In this document: piece by piece, positions 36,223-47,095 of the stretch
Position numbering within the stretch: the first letter of the stretch is position 1
How the letters are laid out: each line of letters opens with the position of its first letter
DNA from: Micromonospora sp. BL4
Lineage (GTDB): Bacteria; Actinomycetota; Actinomycetes; Mycobacteriales; Micromonosporaceae
Direction of reading: 5' to 3'
Assembly: GCF_003667505.1 (NCBI RefSeq)
Contig: NZ_RCVJ01000114.1
Location: 51,195-115,194 of the forward strand
Length of the DNA stretch: 64,000 bases
Notes under the pieces: model-generated
Databases searched by the model: none
Seen by the model: only the letters and a program-made list of their open reading frames with translations
Told to the model about the DNA's origin: nothing
Position numbers and translations under genes: made by a program

Positions 36223-37656
36223 ATGCCCCCCTCGCCGTCCCGGCTCTTCTCGGAGATAGCGACAGCTGAACGCCCGGCCGAGACCAGGGTCGTCATGCGG
36301 CGGGCGGTGGTGCTCGGTGGCAGCATCGCCGGCCTCATGGCGGCGCGGGTCCTGAGTGACCACGCCGACGAGGTGCTCGTCATCGAACGAGATCCGTCCG
36401 ACGTGGACTCCGGGCCCCGGCCCGGTGTTCCGCAGGGCAGCCAGGTGCACGCGCTGCTGCCCTCCGGCCAGATCCAGCTGGAACGCTGGTTTCCCGGGAT
36501 CGTCGACGAGGCGCTCGCGCTCGGCGCCCCACCGCCGCCGAGCGACCCGGGCACGGCGAAGATCTTCGTGAACGGCGTGCTGGGGCTGCCGCCCGCACCG
36601 ACCGGCACCGGTCCGGCGCTGATCACCACGCGTCCGTTCCTGGAGGCGCTGGTGCGGCGGCGGACCCTCGCGATCGACAACATCCGGATGGTGTACGGCC
36701 GCGCGGACGGCCTGCTCTTCGCCGACCGGCGCGTCACCGGCGCCCGGTACGTGCCGGACGGTGGCACCGAGCCGATCGTCGAACCGGCGGACCTCGTGGT
36801 CGACGCGATGGGCCGGTCCAGTCGGCTCAGCGACTGGCTGGCCGACAACGGGTGGCCGCGCCCGCCGATGCAACGGATGCCGATCAAGCTGAACTACGCG
36901 ACCGCGCTCTACAAGCAGGACCCGGCGGTCAGCGACACCTGGGTGGTCGTCTACCACACCATGGCCGGCAAGGGCCGGTCCGCCCGCATCGGCGGCATCA
37001 ACTCGGTCGAGGGAAACCGCTGGATCATGCTGGTCGCCGGCTACGACGAGGACCGGCCCAGCCGCGACGTCGCCGACTTCACCGCCCGCTGTCGCCAGCA
37101 CTATCCGAAAATGTTCGGCGACATCGCCGAACATGGCGAGATGCTCGGCGGGGTGGTCACGTACCACCAGGCGGACAGCCGACGCCGGGACTTCCACAAG
37201 CTCGACCGGATGCCCGCCGGACTGGTCGCGGCCGGAGACGCGATCGCGTCCTTCAACCCGGTGTACGGCCAGGGCATGACCTCCGCCACGCTGCACGCCT
37301 CCTGCCTGTCGGCGTACCTGCGCTCCGATCCGAAGCTGCACGAGGAGCCGGCGCGGGCGTACTTCGAGCAGGTCCGGGTGGTCGTCGACGCCGCCTGGCA
37401 GATCTCCACCTCGGCCGACATCGAGCTGCCACACGTCGACGGCCCGTACCCACCCGCGTACAAGGTCACCAAGTGGTTCGGTGACCTGCTCTTCCGGACC
37501 TCGCTGGCCGATCCGGTGCTCAACGCCCGGCTGGGCCGGGTCACCACCATGCTCGACCACCCGGCGACGCTGAGCCGGCCCGGCACCCTGCTGCGGGCAC
37601 TCCGGCTCGGCCTGTTCCGGAGCCGCTCGGGCGCCACCCCGACGCGCACCCCGTAG
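36223..37656 (+). CDS. FAD-dependent monooxygenase-like oxidoreductase, copy B
   Basis: A 477-residue paralogue of the protein at 27509-28885. It keeps AVVLGGSIAGLMAARVLSDHA, LVIERDPSDV, RPGVPQGSQVHALLP, VDAMGRSSRLSDWLADNGW, KLNYATALYKQ and GDAIASFNPVYGQGMTSATL. ATG 36223 is chosen because GAGGAG ends seven bases upstream; the earlier ATG at 36187 has none. It is divergent from the iron operon and followed after about 60 bp by the SARP/AfsR-like regulator. Substrate unknown; class A monooxygenases of this type often act in specialised metabolism. Confidence 0.9.
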   Translation: MPPSPSRLFSEIATAERPAETRVVMRRAVVLGGSIAGLMAARVLSDHADEVLVIERDPSDVDSGPRPGVPQGSQVHALLPSGQIQLERWFPGIVDEALALGAPPPPSDPGTAKIFVNGVLGLPPAPTGTGPALITTRPFLEALVRRRTLAIDNIRMVYGRADGLLFADRRVTGARYVPDGGTEPIVEPADLVVDAMGRSSRLSDWLADNGWPRPPMQRMPIKLNYATALYKQDPAVSDTWVVVYHTMAGKGRSARIGGINSVEGNRWIMLVAGYDEDRPSRDVADFTARCRQHYPKMFGDIAEHGEMLGGVVTYHQADSRRRDFHKLDRMPAGLVAAGDAIASFNPVYGQGMTSATLHASCLSAYLRSDPKLHEEPARAYFEQVRVVVDAAWQISTSADIELPHVDGPYPPAYKVTKWFGDLLFRTSLADPVLNARLGRVTTMLDHPATLSRPGTLLRALRLGLFRSRSGATPTRTP

Positions 37657-37719
37657 GGCTGGCAGCGACCACGAGCGGGTTGCCGGCAGGCCGATGCGCG
37701 GGTGGGGGATGCTGGGTCC

Positions 37720-40700
37720 GTGCAGATCACGATCCTCGGCCCGCTCGCCGTCGACGGCCGGCCGGTCCGGGGAGAGCGGCTCGCGGCGGTGGTCCGCACG
37801 CTCGTCGACGCGCGCGGTCGAGCGGTCTCCACCGCCCTGCTCGTGGACGCCGTGTGGGACGGCACGCCACCCGACGACGCGACCGGCGCCGTCCAGGCGC
37901 TCGTGTCCCGGGTACGCCGTCTCGGGCTGCCCGTGGTCGCGGTGCCGGGCGGATACCGCCTGCCCGCCGAGGAGATCTCCGTCGACGCGGTCGAGGCACG
38001 GGCGCTCGTCGAGCGGGGGCGAGCCGTACTCCGGACCGGCGACGAGCCGTCCGCCCGCAGCCTGGCCGATCAGGCGCGTGCGCTGTTCCCCGAGGTCCCC
38101 GAACTCGTCACCGCGGAGGAGGCGCGCCTGTTCGCGGACGTCGCCGCGCTGCGCGCCCAGGCCGCACTCGCCGGCGCCGGGCCGTTCGACGAGGCGGATC
38201 TGCGCCGACTCGTGGCGCGTACGCCGCCGGACGAACCATCGGCCGCCCTGCTCGTCCGGGTGCTCGCCGCCCAGGGCCGGGACGCGGACGCGCTGGAGGT
38301 CGTCGAGCGACTGCGCGCCGACCTGGCCGACCGGTACGGCACCGACCCGTCGCCGGTGATCACCCAGGTCCATCTGGCGCTGCTGCGCGGCGAACTCACC
38401 ACGCCGGCCGTCGTGGCGCCGCCCCGGCCACCGGCGGGGATCGCCCTGCCCGCCGCGTGGCGCCGGCCGCTGACCGCCCTCGTCGGTCGGGAGCGCGACG
38501 TCGAGACCGTGGATCGGGCGCTCGCCGAGGCGCCCCTGGTCACGATCGTGGCGACCGGTGGCGCGGGCAAGACCCGGCTCGCCGCCGAGGTGGCGCGGCG
38601 CGCCACGACGGCCGGGCGACCGGTCCGCGTCGTCGAACTCGCCGGCCTGCGCTCGCCCGACGAGGTCCTGCCGACGGTGCTCGCGGCCCTCGGCGGGGCG
38701 GACACCGCGGCGACCGGCGGCAACCTGGGCCTCGAACGACGGGTCCTCAGCCCCGAGGAGCGGTTGCGCGCCGTGGCGCCGGACCTCGACGGGCTGGTCG
38801 TGCTGGACAACTGCGAGCACGTCCTCGACGCGGTGGCCACCGTCGTCGCGGACCTGATCGCGGTGGCGTCGCCGGAGGTCGCGGTCCTCGCGACGAGCCG
38901 GGCACCGCTGGGCCTGGCCGGCGAGCTGGTCCACCGGCTGACCGTCCTGCCCGACGCCGACGCGCTCGGGCTGCTCGACTCCCGAGCGAGGGCCGGCGGC
39001 GCCGTGCCGACCTGGGACACCACTCGGGCGCTCGCGCTGTGCCACCGGCTCGACAACCTGCCGCTGGCTCTCGAACTGGCTGCCGCGCGACTGCGGCACA
39101 TGCCGATCGACGACGTGCTCGCCGGGCTGACCGACCGGTTCGCGCTGCTCGACGCCGCGTTACGCGGCCTGCCGGAACGGCACGCGAGCCTGTGGGCGAT
39201 GGTCGACTGGAGCCGGGAACTGCTCACGCCCGACGACCGCGAGCTGCTCCAACGGCTCGCCGTCATCCCCGGGCCGTTCACCGCGGACCTCGCCGCCGCG
39301 GTGGCAGGGACCCCGGACGTACGCCGGGGCCTGGCGACGCTCGTCGAACAGTCCCTGCTGACCCTGGCCGAGGGCGACGACCCGCCGCGCTACCGGATGC
39401 TCGAAACCGTCCGGGAGTACGGCGAAGCCCGCCTCGACACCGCCGGTGACCGGGATGGCGCCATGGCCGGCCTGGTCGGGTGGGCCCGGGACAAGGCCGC
39501 CGCGCTCGCCGCCCGATTCGTCGGCCCCGGACAGGTCGGGGCGTTCGCCCAGTGCGTCGACGAGCAGGACAACCTGGTCGCCGGCCTGCGCTGGGCGCAC
39601 GGGCACGACGACGAGCCGGCCGCGGTCGACGTCGCGACCGCGCTGCTGCACGTCTGGACGGTGCGCGGCCTGCACCTCGAGGTCGTCGGGTGGGCACGCG
39701 GCCTGTTGCACGCCGAGGACCCCGAGCAGCGGCGACGCTCGGCGATCCTGCACGGCCGGGCCACCGGCCGGCCACTGCCCGACGCCGACCGACTCGCCTG
39801 GACCTGCCTGGTGATCGGCGTCAACGCCGGGATCGGCGGCGAGATGCGGCTCGCCGCCCTCTCCCGGCGGGCCCTGCGGACGGTCCTCGCCGAGCGACCC
39901 GACGAGGTGTCGCCCCGGCTGACCGCGCTCGCGTCGGCGTTGCCGGGCTTCGACGCGTCCGACCCGGAGCAGAGCATGAAGGCCGCCGGCGAGATGATCG
40001 CGCACCCGGACCCGTACGTGCAGGGTCTCGGCCTCTTCGCCCGCGCGGCGGTACGGGAGAACGGCGGCATGCCGGCGGAGTCCATCGCCGACGCCGAGCA
40101 GGCGTACCGACGCTTCGAGGTGGTCGGTGACCACTGGGGCATGGCGATGGCGGCGGGCGGCGCCGGGCAGTTCTTCAGCCTGCGCGGGGATGCCCGCTCG
40201 GCGGAGTGGCTGGCGCGCAGCGTCCGCCACATGGACCTGATCGGCGCCGCGCAGGACGCCCGATCGATCCGGGTGCTGCTGGACGTGCAACTCGCCCTGA
40301 CCGGCGACGCCGAAGCGGAACGGCGGTTGGGCGAGATGGCGGTACCCGGACAGGCCGAGGAGGTGGACACCGCGCAGGCGCGCCTCGGGTTGGCCCACCT
40401 CGCCTGGCAGCGCGAGCGGTACGACGAGGCGCTCGCCTACGCCGACGGGGTGGTCCGGACCCTGGCCGGGTGGGTCGGGCCGCAGCCACAGGCGCGCGTC
40501 GTGCTGCGGGTCGCGGTGTCCGTCCTCTACCTGCGGGTGGAGCAGGCGCGCCCGACCTCGGTGCGGGACGCCGACGCCCGCGCGGTCACGATGCTGACGC
40601 TCGCCCGGGACGAGGCGCTGTCCTCGAAGGACCTGCCGGTGATCGGGGCGTGGGCGCTGGGCGGCGCTGAACTCGCGGCGGACCGGAACGAGGTGGCGAC

Positions 40701-40899
40701 CGCTCGGGAGCTGTCCGTGCTCGGGCAGCGGATCGGCACCAACGTCGGCATCCTCTTCCCGCCCGGAAGCGGCGAACGGCTCATCGCCGCCCTCGGGGAC
40801 GAGGAGCAGCGTGAGCCGTTGCTGGCCGCCTGGCGCGAGCGGCCGGTCGCCGCCACCGTCGCCCGGATCCGCGAGCTGATGGACGACCTGCTGGCCTAG
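37720..40899 (+). CDS. AfsR/SARP-like regulator: winged helix, BTAD, NB-ARC ATPase and TPR-like region
   Basis: A 1059-residue transcriptional regulator. An OmpR-type DNA-binding domain (about 1-85: ITILGPLAVDGRPV, LLVDAVWDGTPPDD) is followed by a bacterial transcriptional activation domain (about 90-235, ending DLADRYGTDPSPVI), an NB-ARC/STAND ATPase with P-loop VATGGAGKTRLA and LVVLDNCEHVLDA, and a long helical repeat region to the C-terminus. Such proteins switch on specialised-metabolite clusters. GTG 37720 is the likely start; GTG 37702 is possible. The stop TAG overlaps the stop of the convergent permease gene. Confidence 0.9.
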   Translation: MQITILGPLAVDGRPVRGERLAAVVRTLVDARGRAVSTALLVDAVWDGTPPDDATGAVQALVSRVRRLGLPVVAVPGGYRLPAEEISVDAVEARALVERGRAVLRTGDEPSARSLADQARALFPEVPELVTAEEARLFADVAALRAQAALAGAGPFDEADLRRLVARTPPDEPSAALLVRVLAAQGRDADALEVVERLRADLADRYGTDPSPVITQVHLALLRGELTTPAVVAPPRPPAGIALPAAWRRPLTALVGRERDVETVDRALAEAPLVTIVATGGAGKTRLAAEVARRATTAGRPVRVVELAGLRSPDEVLPTVLAALGGADTAATGGNLGLERRVLSPEERLRAVAPDLDGLVVLDNCEHVLDAVATVVADLIAVASPEVAVLATSRAPLGLAGELVHRLTVLPDADALGLLDSRARAGGAVPTWDTTRALALCHRLDNLPLALELAAARLRHMPIDDVLAGLTDRFALLDAALRGLPERHASLWAMVDWSRELLTPDDRELLQRLAVIPGPFTADLAAAVAGTPDVRRGLATLVEQSLLTLAEGDDPPRYRMLETVREYGEARLDTAGDRDGAMAGLVGWARDKAAALAARFVGPGQVGAFAQCVDEQDNLVAGLRWAHGHDDEPAAVDVATALLHVWTVRGLHLEVVGWARGLLHAEDPEQRRRSAILHGRATGRPLPDADRLAWTCLVIGVNAGIGGEMRLAALSRRALRTVLAERPDEVSPRLTALASALPGFDASDPEQSMKAAGEMIAHPDPYVQGLGLFARAAVRENGGMPAESIADAEQAYRRFEVVGDHWGMAMAAGGAGQFFSLRGDARSAEWLARSVRHMDLIGAAQDARSIRVLLDVQLALTGDAEAERRLGEMAVPGQAEEVDTAQARLGLAHLAWQRERYDEALAYADGVVRTLAGWVGPQPQARVVLRVAVSVLYLRVEQARPTSVRDADARAVTMLTLARDEALSSKDLPVIGAWALGGAELAADRNEVATARELSVLGQRIGTNVGILFPPGSGERLIAALGDEEQREPLLAAWRERPVAATVARIRELMDDLLA

Positions 40900-41719
40900 A
40901 TCTTCTTTCGATACGCGCGCAGCGCCAGCGGCATGAACACCGCCACGAAGCCGGCGCACCAGGCCAGGGTCCACCACACGTGCGAGCCGAGCGGTGTGCC
41001 GACGAACAGCCCCCGCACCGCCGCCACCAGGTGGGTCATCGGGTTGACGTCCACGAACGCCTGCATCCAGCCCGGCAGGGTGTCGGCGCTGACGAACACG
41101 TTCGACGCGAAGGTCAGCGGCATGATCAGCGCGAACATCAGGCCCTGCACGGCGCCCGGGGTGCGCACCTTCATCGACACGTAGACCGGCAGCCAACTCA
41201 GGCAGAGCGCGAACAGCACCGCGAGCAGGCAGCCGGCGATCGCCCGCAGCGGGTCGGTGTCGATCCGGAAACCCATCAGGTAGCCGATCGCGAGGGTCGA
41301 CACCGTGACGATCACGTACCGGACGACGTCACCCAGGACTGCGCCGACCAGTGGCGCGGAACGGGGGATGGGCAGCGACCGGAACCGGTCGAAGATGCCC
41401 TTGGCGATGTCGGTGTTGAGGTTGACGCCGATCGCGATGACGCCGGTGGCGATGGTCTGCGCCAGGATTCCGGGCAGCAGGAACTGCAGGTAGTCGTGGG
41501 TGGATCCGGCGACCGCGCCGCCGAAGACGTACACGAAGATGACGAGGAACAGCACCGGTTGCAGTGTGACGTCGATCAGCGCCTCGGGCGTACGCCAGGT
41601 CTTGATGAGGCTGCGCTTGGCGAGCGCCAGGGAGTGCCGCACGAGCCGCAACGGTCGTGGGTTCGGCACGGCCGTGGAGAGCACGGTGCGCGTCGTGGGT
41701 GGTGTGCTGACCAGGGTGC

Positions 41720-41723
<4 letters not shown>
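40896..41723 (-). CDS. DrrB-like ABC-2 exporter permease
   Basis: A 275-residue membrane protein of the ABC-2 family with six helices and the motifs KTWRTPEALIDVTLQPVLFL, YLQFLLPGILAQTIATG, GIFDRFRSLPIPRSAPLVG and NPMTHLVAAVRGLF, all typical of daunorubicin-resistance-type DrrB subunits. It ends in YRKKI. ATG 41723 overlaps the ATPase stop (ATGA). With the ATPase it exports a drug-like or lipid compound. Confidence 0.94.
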
Positions 41724-42700
<977 letters not shown>

Positions 42701-42736
42701 GCCGTACAGCCTGCGCGGGCCGCCTGACACGGCCCT

Positions 42737-42777
42737 GACACGCCACCGACACCGGCGCCGACACGCCACCGACACCG
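42737..42777. repeat. short direct repeat
   Basis: GACACGCCACCGACACCG occurs at 42737-42754 and again at 42760-42777, a 23-bp period, in the divergent space between the DrrA-like and acylase genes. Further partial CTGACAC/CCGACAC units flank it. It may be a regulatory repeat or simple slippage. Confidence 0.6.
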
Positions 42778-42965
42778 CCACGGAAACATCGCCGGGGCCG
42801 TGGCGGCTTCGCCGTTGCACGCCGGTGGGCTGCCGCTGACCGCACCACGGCGCGCGGTCGGCGCGCCGGGGGTGTACGGGGCGGCACGGCAGCGACGAGA
42901 ATGCCGACCAACGTGAATGTCCCTCGGGCAGCGACGTCTGGGGGACGCGACGGGGGGAGGACGCG

Positions 42966-45341
42966 GTGACAGCAGCACAACGCCTCGGCGCGGCGGGGGT
43001 GGTCCTGGGCCTGGTCCTGGCCGGGCTGAGCGTGCCCCCGGCCGGCGCACACCAGCGCGACCGGGGCTACTCGGCCGAGATCCGCCGCGCGTCCTACGGC
43101 GTCCCGCACATCACCGCCACGAGCTACGCCAACCTCGGCTTCGGGGTCGGGTACGTGCAGGCGGAGGACAACCTCTGCGTGATCGCCGAGAAGGTGGTGA
43201 CGGTCAACGGCGAGCGCTCCCGATACCTCGGCGCGACCGGCCCGACCGACGCGAACGTGCGCAGTGACCTGTTCTTCCGCAAGGCGATCGACGACCGGGC
43301 GGTCGAGCGGCTGCTCGACGGCCGACGTGACGGCGTGCACTCGCCGTCCGACGACGTCCGCGACCAGATCCGCGGCTTCGTCGCCGGCTACAACTCCTAC
43401 CTGCGCCGCACCGGCGCGGCGCGGCTCACCGATCCGGCGTGCCGGGCCAAGCCGTGGGTGCGTCCGCTGACCGAGCTGGACATCTGGCGTACCACCTGGG
43501 CCAGCATGATCCGGGCCGGCTCTCGGGCGATGCTCGACGGGATCGTCGCCGCCGCGCCGCCCACCGCCACCGGCCCGGCCGCCGTACAGGACGCTCCCGG
43601 CGCGGCCGCGGTGCTCGCCGCCAGCGACGGCGCCCCCGCCGGGGTGGGCAGCAACGCGTACGGGCTGGGCGAGGCGGCCACCGCCAACCGGGGCGGCATG
43701 GTGCTGGCCAACCCGCACTTCCCGTGGGACGGCGCGGAACGCTTCTACCGGATGCACCTCAAGGTTCCGGGCCGCTACGACGTCGAGGGCGCCGCGCTGA
43801 TCGGCGACCCGATCGTCGAGATCGGGCACAACCGCACCCTCGCGTGGAGCCACACCGTCTCCACGGCCCGCCGGTTCGTCTGGCACCGCCTCGCGCTGGT
43901 GCCCGGCGACCCCACCTCGTACTACGTGGACGGTAAGCCGCGAAGGATGACGACCCGCACGGTCACCGTGCAGGTGCCCGCCCCGAACGGCGGCACGGCG
44001 CCGGTCAGCCGCACCTTCCACGACACCCACTTCGGGCCGGTCGTCGTGGTGCCCGGCACCTTCGACTGGACCGCCGACACCGCGTACGCCATCACCGACA
44101 TCAACGCCACCAACAACCGGGCCTTCGACGGCTGGTTGCAGATGGGCCGCGCCGAGACGGTCCGCGACCTGAAGCGGGTGCTCGACCGCTACCAGTTCCT
44201 GCCCTGGGTCAACGTGATCGCCGCCGACGCGCGCGGTGAGGCGCTCTACGCCGACCACTCGGTGGTGCCCCGGGTGACCGACGCCCTCGCCGCCGCCTGC
44301 ATCCCGGCGCCGTTCCAGCCGCTCTACGCCAGCAGCGGCCAGGCCGTCCTGGACGGTTCCCGGTCGTCCTGCGCGCTCGGCGCCGATCGGGACGCCGCCG
44401 TGCCCGGCATCCTCGGCCCGGCGAACCTGCCGGTGCGCTTCCGCACCGACTACGTCACCAACTCCAACGACAGCTACTGGCTGGCCAACCCGCAGGCCCC
44501 GCTGGAGGGCTACGCGCGGATCCTCGGCGACGAACGCACCCCACGCAGCCTGCGTACCCGTCTCGGCCTCGACCAGGTGCAGCAGCGCCTGGCCGGCACC
44601 GACGGGCTGCCGGGGCGCGGGTTCACCGCCGACCGGCTGTGGCGGACGGTCTTCGGCAACCGGGTGTACGGCGGTGAACTGGTTCGCGACGACCTGGTCG
44701 CGCTCTGCACCGTCCAGCCCACCGCCACCGCCTCGAACGGCGCGACGGTCGACCTGCGGGCCGCCTGCACCGCGCTGGCCCGCTGGGACCTGCACGCCGA
44801 CCTGGGCAGCCGCGGCGCGCACCTGTTCACCGAGTTCGTCCTGGCCAACGGGCTGCGCTTCGCCGACACCTTCGCCGCCACCGACCCGGTGCGCACGCCG
44901 CGCCGGCTCGACACCGCCAACCCCGCCGTGCGCACCGCGCTCGCCGACGCCGTGCAGCGCCTCGCCGGCATTCCGCTCGACGCCCGTCTGGGCGACATCC
45001 AGACCGAGCCGCGCGGTGACCGGCGGATCCCGATCCACGGTGGACGCGCCGAGGCCGGCATCTTCAACATGATCATCAACAACCGGGTGCCGGGCGTCGG
45101 CTACCCGAAGGTGGTGCACGGATCGTCGTTCGTGATGGCCGTCGAGCTGGGCCGCAACGGGCCGTCCGGGCGGCAGATCCTGACCTACTCCCAGTCGACC
45201 AACCCGAACTCACCCTGGTACGCCGACCAGACCGCGCTCTACTCCGGCAAGGGCTGGGACACGATCAAGTACACCGAGGCGCAGATCAAGGCGGACCCGA
45301 ACCTGCGCACCTACCGGGTGGGGGAGGGCCGCCACCACTGA
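42966..45341 (+). CDS. secreted penicillin-acylase family enzyme (aculeacin/AHL acylase-like)
   Basis: A 791-residue Ntn-hydrolase precursor with a signal peptide (residues 1-28, cut near GAHQRD). The small-chain start YSAEIRRASYGVPHITATSY is followed by the autocleavage site GVGSNAYGLG, placing Ser229 as the new N-terminal nucleophile of the large chain, and by LANPHFPWDGAERFYRMHL and the oxyanion/Asn region. The family removes acyl chains from cyclic lipopeptides (aculeacin A acylase of Actinoplanes), penicillin V or acyl-homoserine lactones. GTG 42966 is the start. It lies divergent from the exporter and is followed by a strong hairpin. Confidence 0.93.
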   Translation: MTAAQRLGAAGVVLGLVLAGLSVPPAGAHQRDRGYSAEIRRASYGVPHITATSYANLGFGVGYVQAEDNLCVIAEKVVTVNGERSRYLGATGPTDANVRSDLFFRKAIDDRAVERLLDGRRDGVHSPSDDVRDQIRGFVAGYNSYLRRTGAARLTDPACRAKPWVRPLTELDIWRTTWASMIRAGSRAMLDGIVAAAPPTATGPAAVQDAPGAAAVLAASDGAPAGVGSNAYGLGEAATANRGGMVLANPHFPWDGAERFYRMHLKVPGRYDVEGAALIGDPIVEIGHNRTLAWSHTVSTARRFVWHRLALVPGDPTSYYVDGKPRRMTTRTVTVQVPAPNGGTAPVSRTFHDTHFGPVVVVPGTFDWTADTAYAITDINATNNRAFDGWLQMGRAETVRDLKRVLDRYQFLPWVNVIAADARGEALYADHSVVPRVTDALAAACIPAPFQPLYASSGQAVLDGSRSSCALGADRDAAVPGILGPANLPVRFRTDYVTNSNDSYWLANPQAPLEGYARILGDERTPRSLRTRLGLDQVQQRLAGTDGLPGRGFTADRLWRTVFGNRVYGGELVRDDLVALCTVQPTATASNGATVDLRAACTALARWDLHADLGSRGAHLFTEFVLANGLRFADTFAATDPVRTPRRLDTANPAVRTALADAVQRLAGIPLDARLGDIQTEPRGDRRIPIHGGRAEAGIFNMIINNRVPGVGYPKVVHGSSFVMAVELGRNGPSGRQILTYSQSTNPNSPWYADQTALYSGKGWDTIKYTEAQIKADPNLRTYRVGEGRHH

Positions 45342-45349
45342 GACGCGGT

Positions 45350-45382
45350 CCGGCCGGGCTCCCTGGCGGGGAGCCCGGCCGG
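45350..45382 (+). terminator. hairpin terminator after the acylase gene
   Basis: CCGGCCGGGCTCCC and GGGAGCCCGGCCGG form perfect 14-base arms around a five-base loop, starting nine bases after the acylase stop. No strong T-run follows, as is common in actinomycetes. Confidence 0.8.
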
Positions 45383-45487
45383 TTCGGTCGGCGCCTCCAT
45401 AGTGCTGTCCGGCTCAGCGGGGGGCGGGCTGGGGCGGGAAGGGTACGGACGGCGCGACCGTTCTCCGCGCGGTGGTCCACCGGCCTC

Positions 45488-46291
45488 TCAGCCCGGTAGA
45501 CGCCCTCGCGTGGAGACGAAGTGGTACGACATGACGGCGAACGCGGGGTCGCGGACCAGCCGTCGGAACGCGTTCAGTTGGTTGGGCGACAGCCCCGCCG
45601 CGAGCAGGTCCGGCTCCAACTGCCGGGAGTTCGTCTCGTAGAGCGACGTTCCGGTCGAACCGCCCACCCAGCTCTGCGAGTGGGTGATGGTGTCGAGGTC
45701 GGTCAGACCGGCGAGGGCCATCTCGGTGTGCACGTCCTGCGCCCACCCCAGGTCGGCGCCGTGCTCCTGCAGGACACCCATCATGGTGTCCATCACCTGC
45801 GCGAAGAGCTTCGCCGCGTCGTCGCTCGGTGCGGTCAGCACCCGCAGTGGCGCGGTGCAGTCGAACTCCTCGACCACCAGCCACCCGCCGGGAGCCAGCG
45901 CGCCGGCGAGCGTACGCAGAACCCGTCGTCGATCGGGCAGGTGCAGCAGCACCAGCCGCGCGTGGATCAGGTCGAACGCGTCCCCGGGTGGCGGTTCGGT
46001 ACGGACGTCGTGCTGGCGTACGTGCAGGTTGCCGTCGGCCACCAGGTGCGTGGGGTCGATGTCCGTGGCCAGCACCTGACCGTCCTCGCCGACCGCCCGG
46101 GCGATGCGCCGGGCCATCGAACCCCCACCGGCTCCGACCTCCCAGCACCGCGTACCCAGGCGCAGCACCGGGCGGGCCAGGCGACGCATCGTGATGGGAT
46201 CCAGGAACGACTCCAGCGCCTGCATCTGTGGGACGGCGTCCGGTGCGCCGTTGTCAAAGGTGTACGCACCATCGGTGGTGGCGGTTGCCAT
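45488..46291 (-). CDS. class I SAM-dependent methyltransferase
   Basis: A 267-residue methyltransferase. Motif I is CWEVGAGGGSMARRIARAVG, motif II VLATDIDPTHL, then FDLIHARLVLLHLPDRRRVL and LAPGGWLVVEEFD. The AdoMet site is intact; the acceptor is unknown. It follows the transporter ATPase gene livF by 33 bp and is likely the last gene of the long reverse operon starting at 53882. Confidence 0.9.
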   Translation of the reverse strand: MATATTDGAYTFDNGAPDAVPQMQALESFLDPITMRRLARPVLRLGTRCWEVGAGGGSMARRIARAVGEDGQVLATDIDPTHLVADGNLHVRQHDVRTEPPPGDAFDLIHARLVLLHLPDRRRVLRTLAGALAPGGWLVVEEFDCTAPLRVLTAPSDDAAKLFAQVMDTMMGVLQEHGADLGWAQDVHTEMALAGLTDLDTITHSQSWVGGSTGTSLYETNSRQLEPDLLAAGLSPNQLNAFRRLVRDPAFAVMSYHFVSTRGRLPG

Positions 46292-46324
46292 CGGTGTCTA
46301 CCTCTCCGAGAGGGGTCGGGTGAC

Positions 46325-47095
46325 CTACGGGGTGTCGGCCCAGAGCCGAGGGGTCGGTCGGATGGCCGGGGACGGCGGAACGGCGGCGACGCTCAACATC
46401 GCGGCCAGCGGGGCCGGGTCGGCGCGGGCCTCGGCCGTCGGTCGGTCGTAGACCACCTGGCCGTACTCCAGCACCGCCACCCGGTCCGCGATCTCGATCG
46501 CGTGCTGGAGCTGCTGCTCGACGAGCAGCACGGTCAACCCGTCGGCGGCCAGGCCGCTGATCAGCTCACGCACCCGCGCGGCCAGGTCGGGGGCGAGCCC
46601 CTCACACGGTTCGTCGAGCAGCAGCACCCGTGGTTGACCGAGCAGCGCTCGGGCTATCGCCAGCATCTGCTGCTCGCCGCCGGACAGCTCGCAGCCGCGG
46701 TGCCGCAGCCGCACCGCCAGCCGGGGCAGCAGCTCAAGGATCCGCGCCACCGTCCAGCCCTCACCGCCGGGAGTCGCGGCCCGCCACGGCGCGGCCGCCA
46801 GGACGAGGTGCTCGGCCACCGTCAACCGGGAGAAGACCCGTCGGCCCTGCGGGACGAGACCGACCCCGGACTGGGCGATGCGGTGGGGTTGCCGGCCGGC
46901 CACCCGCACCCCGCCGATCTCGATGCGACCGCTGGAGGCTCGAACGAGGCCGGCGATCGTGTGCACGAGGGTGCTCTTGCCCGCGCCGTTGCGACCGACC
47001 ACGGCCTGGATGCCGCCCGGAGGCACCCGCAGGCTCACCTCGTGCAGCACGATTCCGCCGGCGTAGCCGGCGCAGAGACGCTCCACACACAGCAT
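46325..47095 (-). CDS. livF: LivF-type ABC transporter ATP-binding protein
   Basis: A 256-residue ATPase: Walker A GRNGAGKST, signature LSGGEQQML, Walker B VLLLDEPCEGLAP and LLVEQQLQHAIEIADR. This is the LivF class of the branched-chain-amino-acid or urea/amide transporters. ATG 47095 overlaps the stop of livG by one base. It energises import together with LivG. Confidence 0.93.
   Translation of the reverse strand: MLCVERLCAGYAGGIVLHEVSLRVPPGGIQAVVGRNGAGKSTLVHTIAGLVRASSGRIEIGGVRVAGRQPHRIAQSGVGLVPQGRRVFSRLTVAEHLVLAAAPWRAATPGGEGWTVARILELLPRLAVRLRHRGCELSGGEQQMLAIARALLGQPRVLLLDEPCEGLAPDLAARVRELISGLAADGLTVLLVEQQLQHAIEIADRVAVLEYGQVVYDRPTAEARADPAPLAAMLSVAAVPPSPAIRPTPRLWADTP

Noticed and set aside
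36175..39099. 974-residue reverse frame opposite the FAD enzyme and SARP-like regulator
   Set aside because: It spans two well-supported forward genes and their gap and has no domain pattern.
42737..42777. Direct repeat considered as a CRISPR or attachment site
   Set aside because: Only two units with a five-base spacer and no cas or integrase gene.
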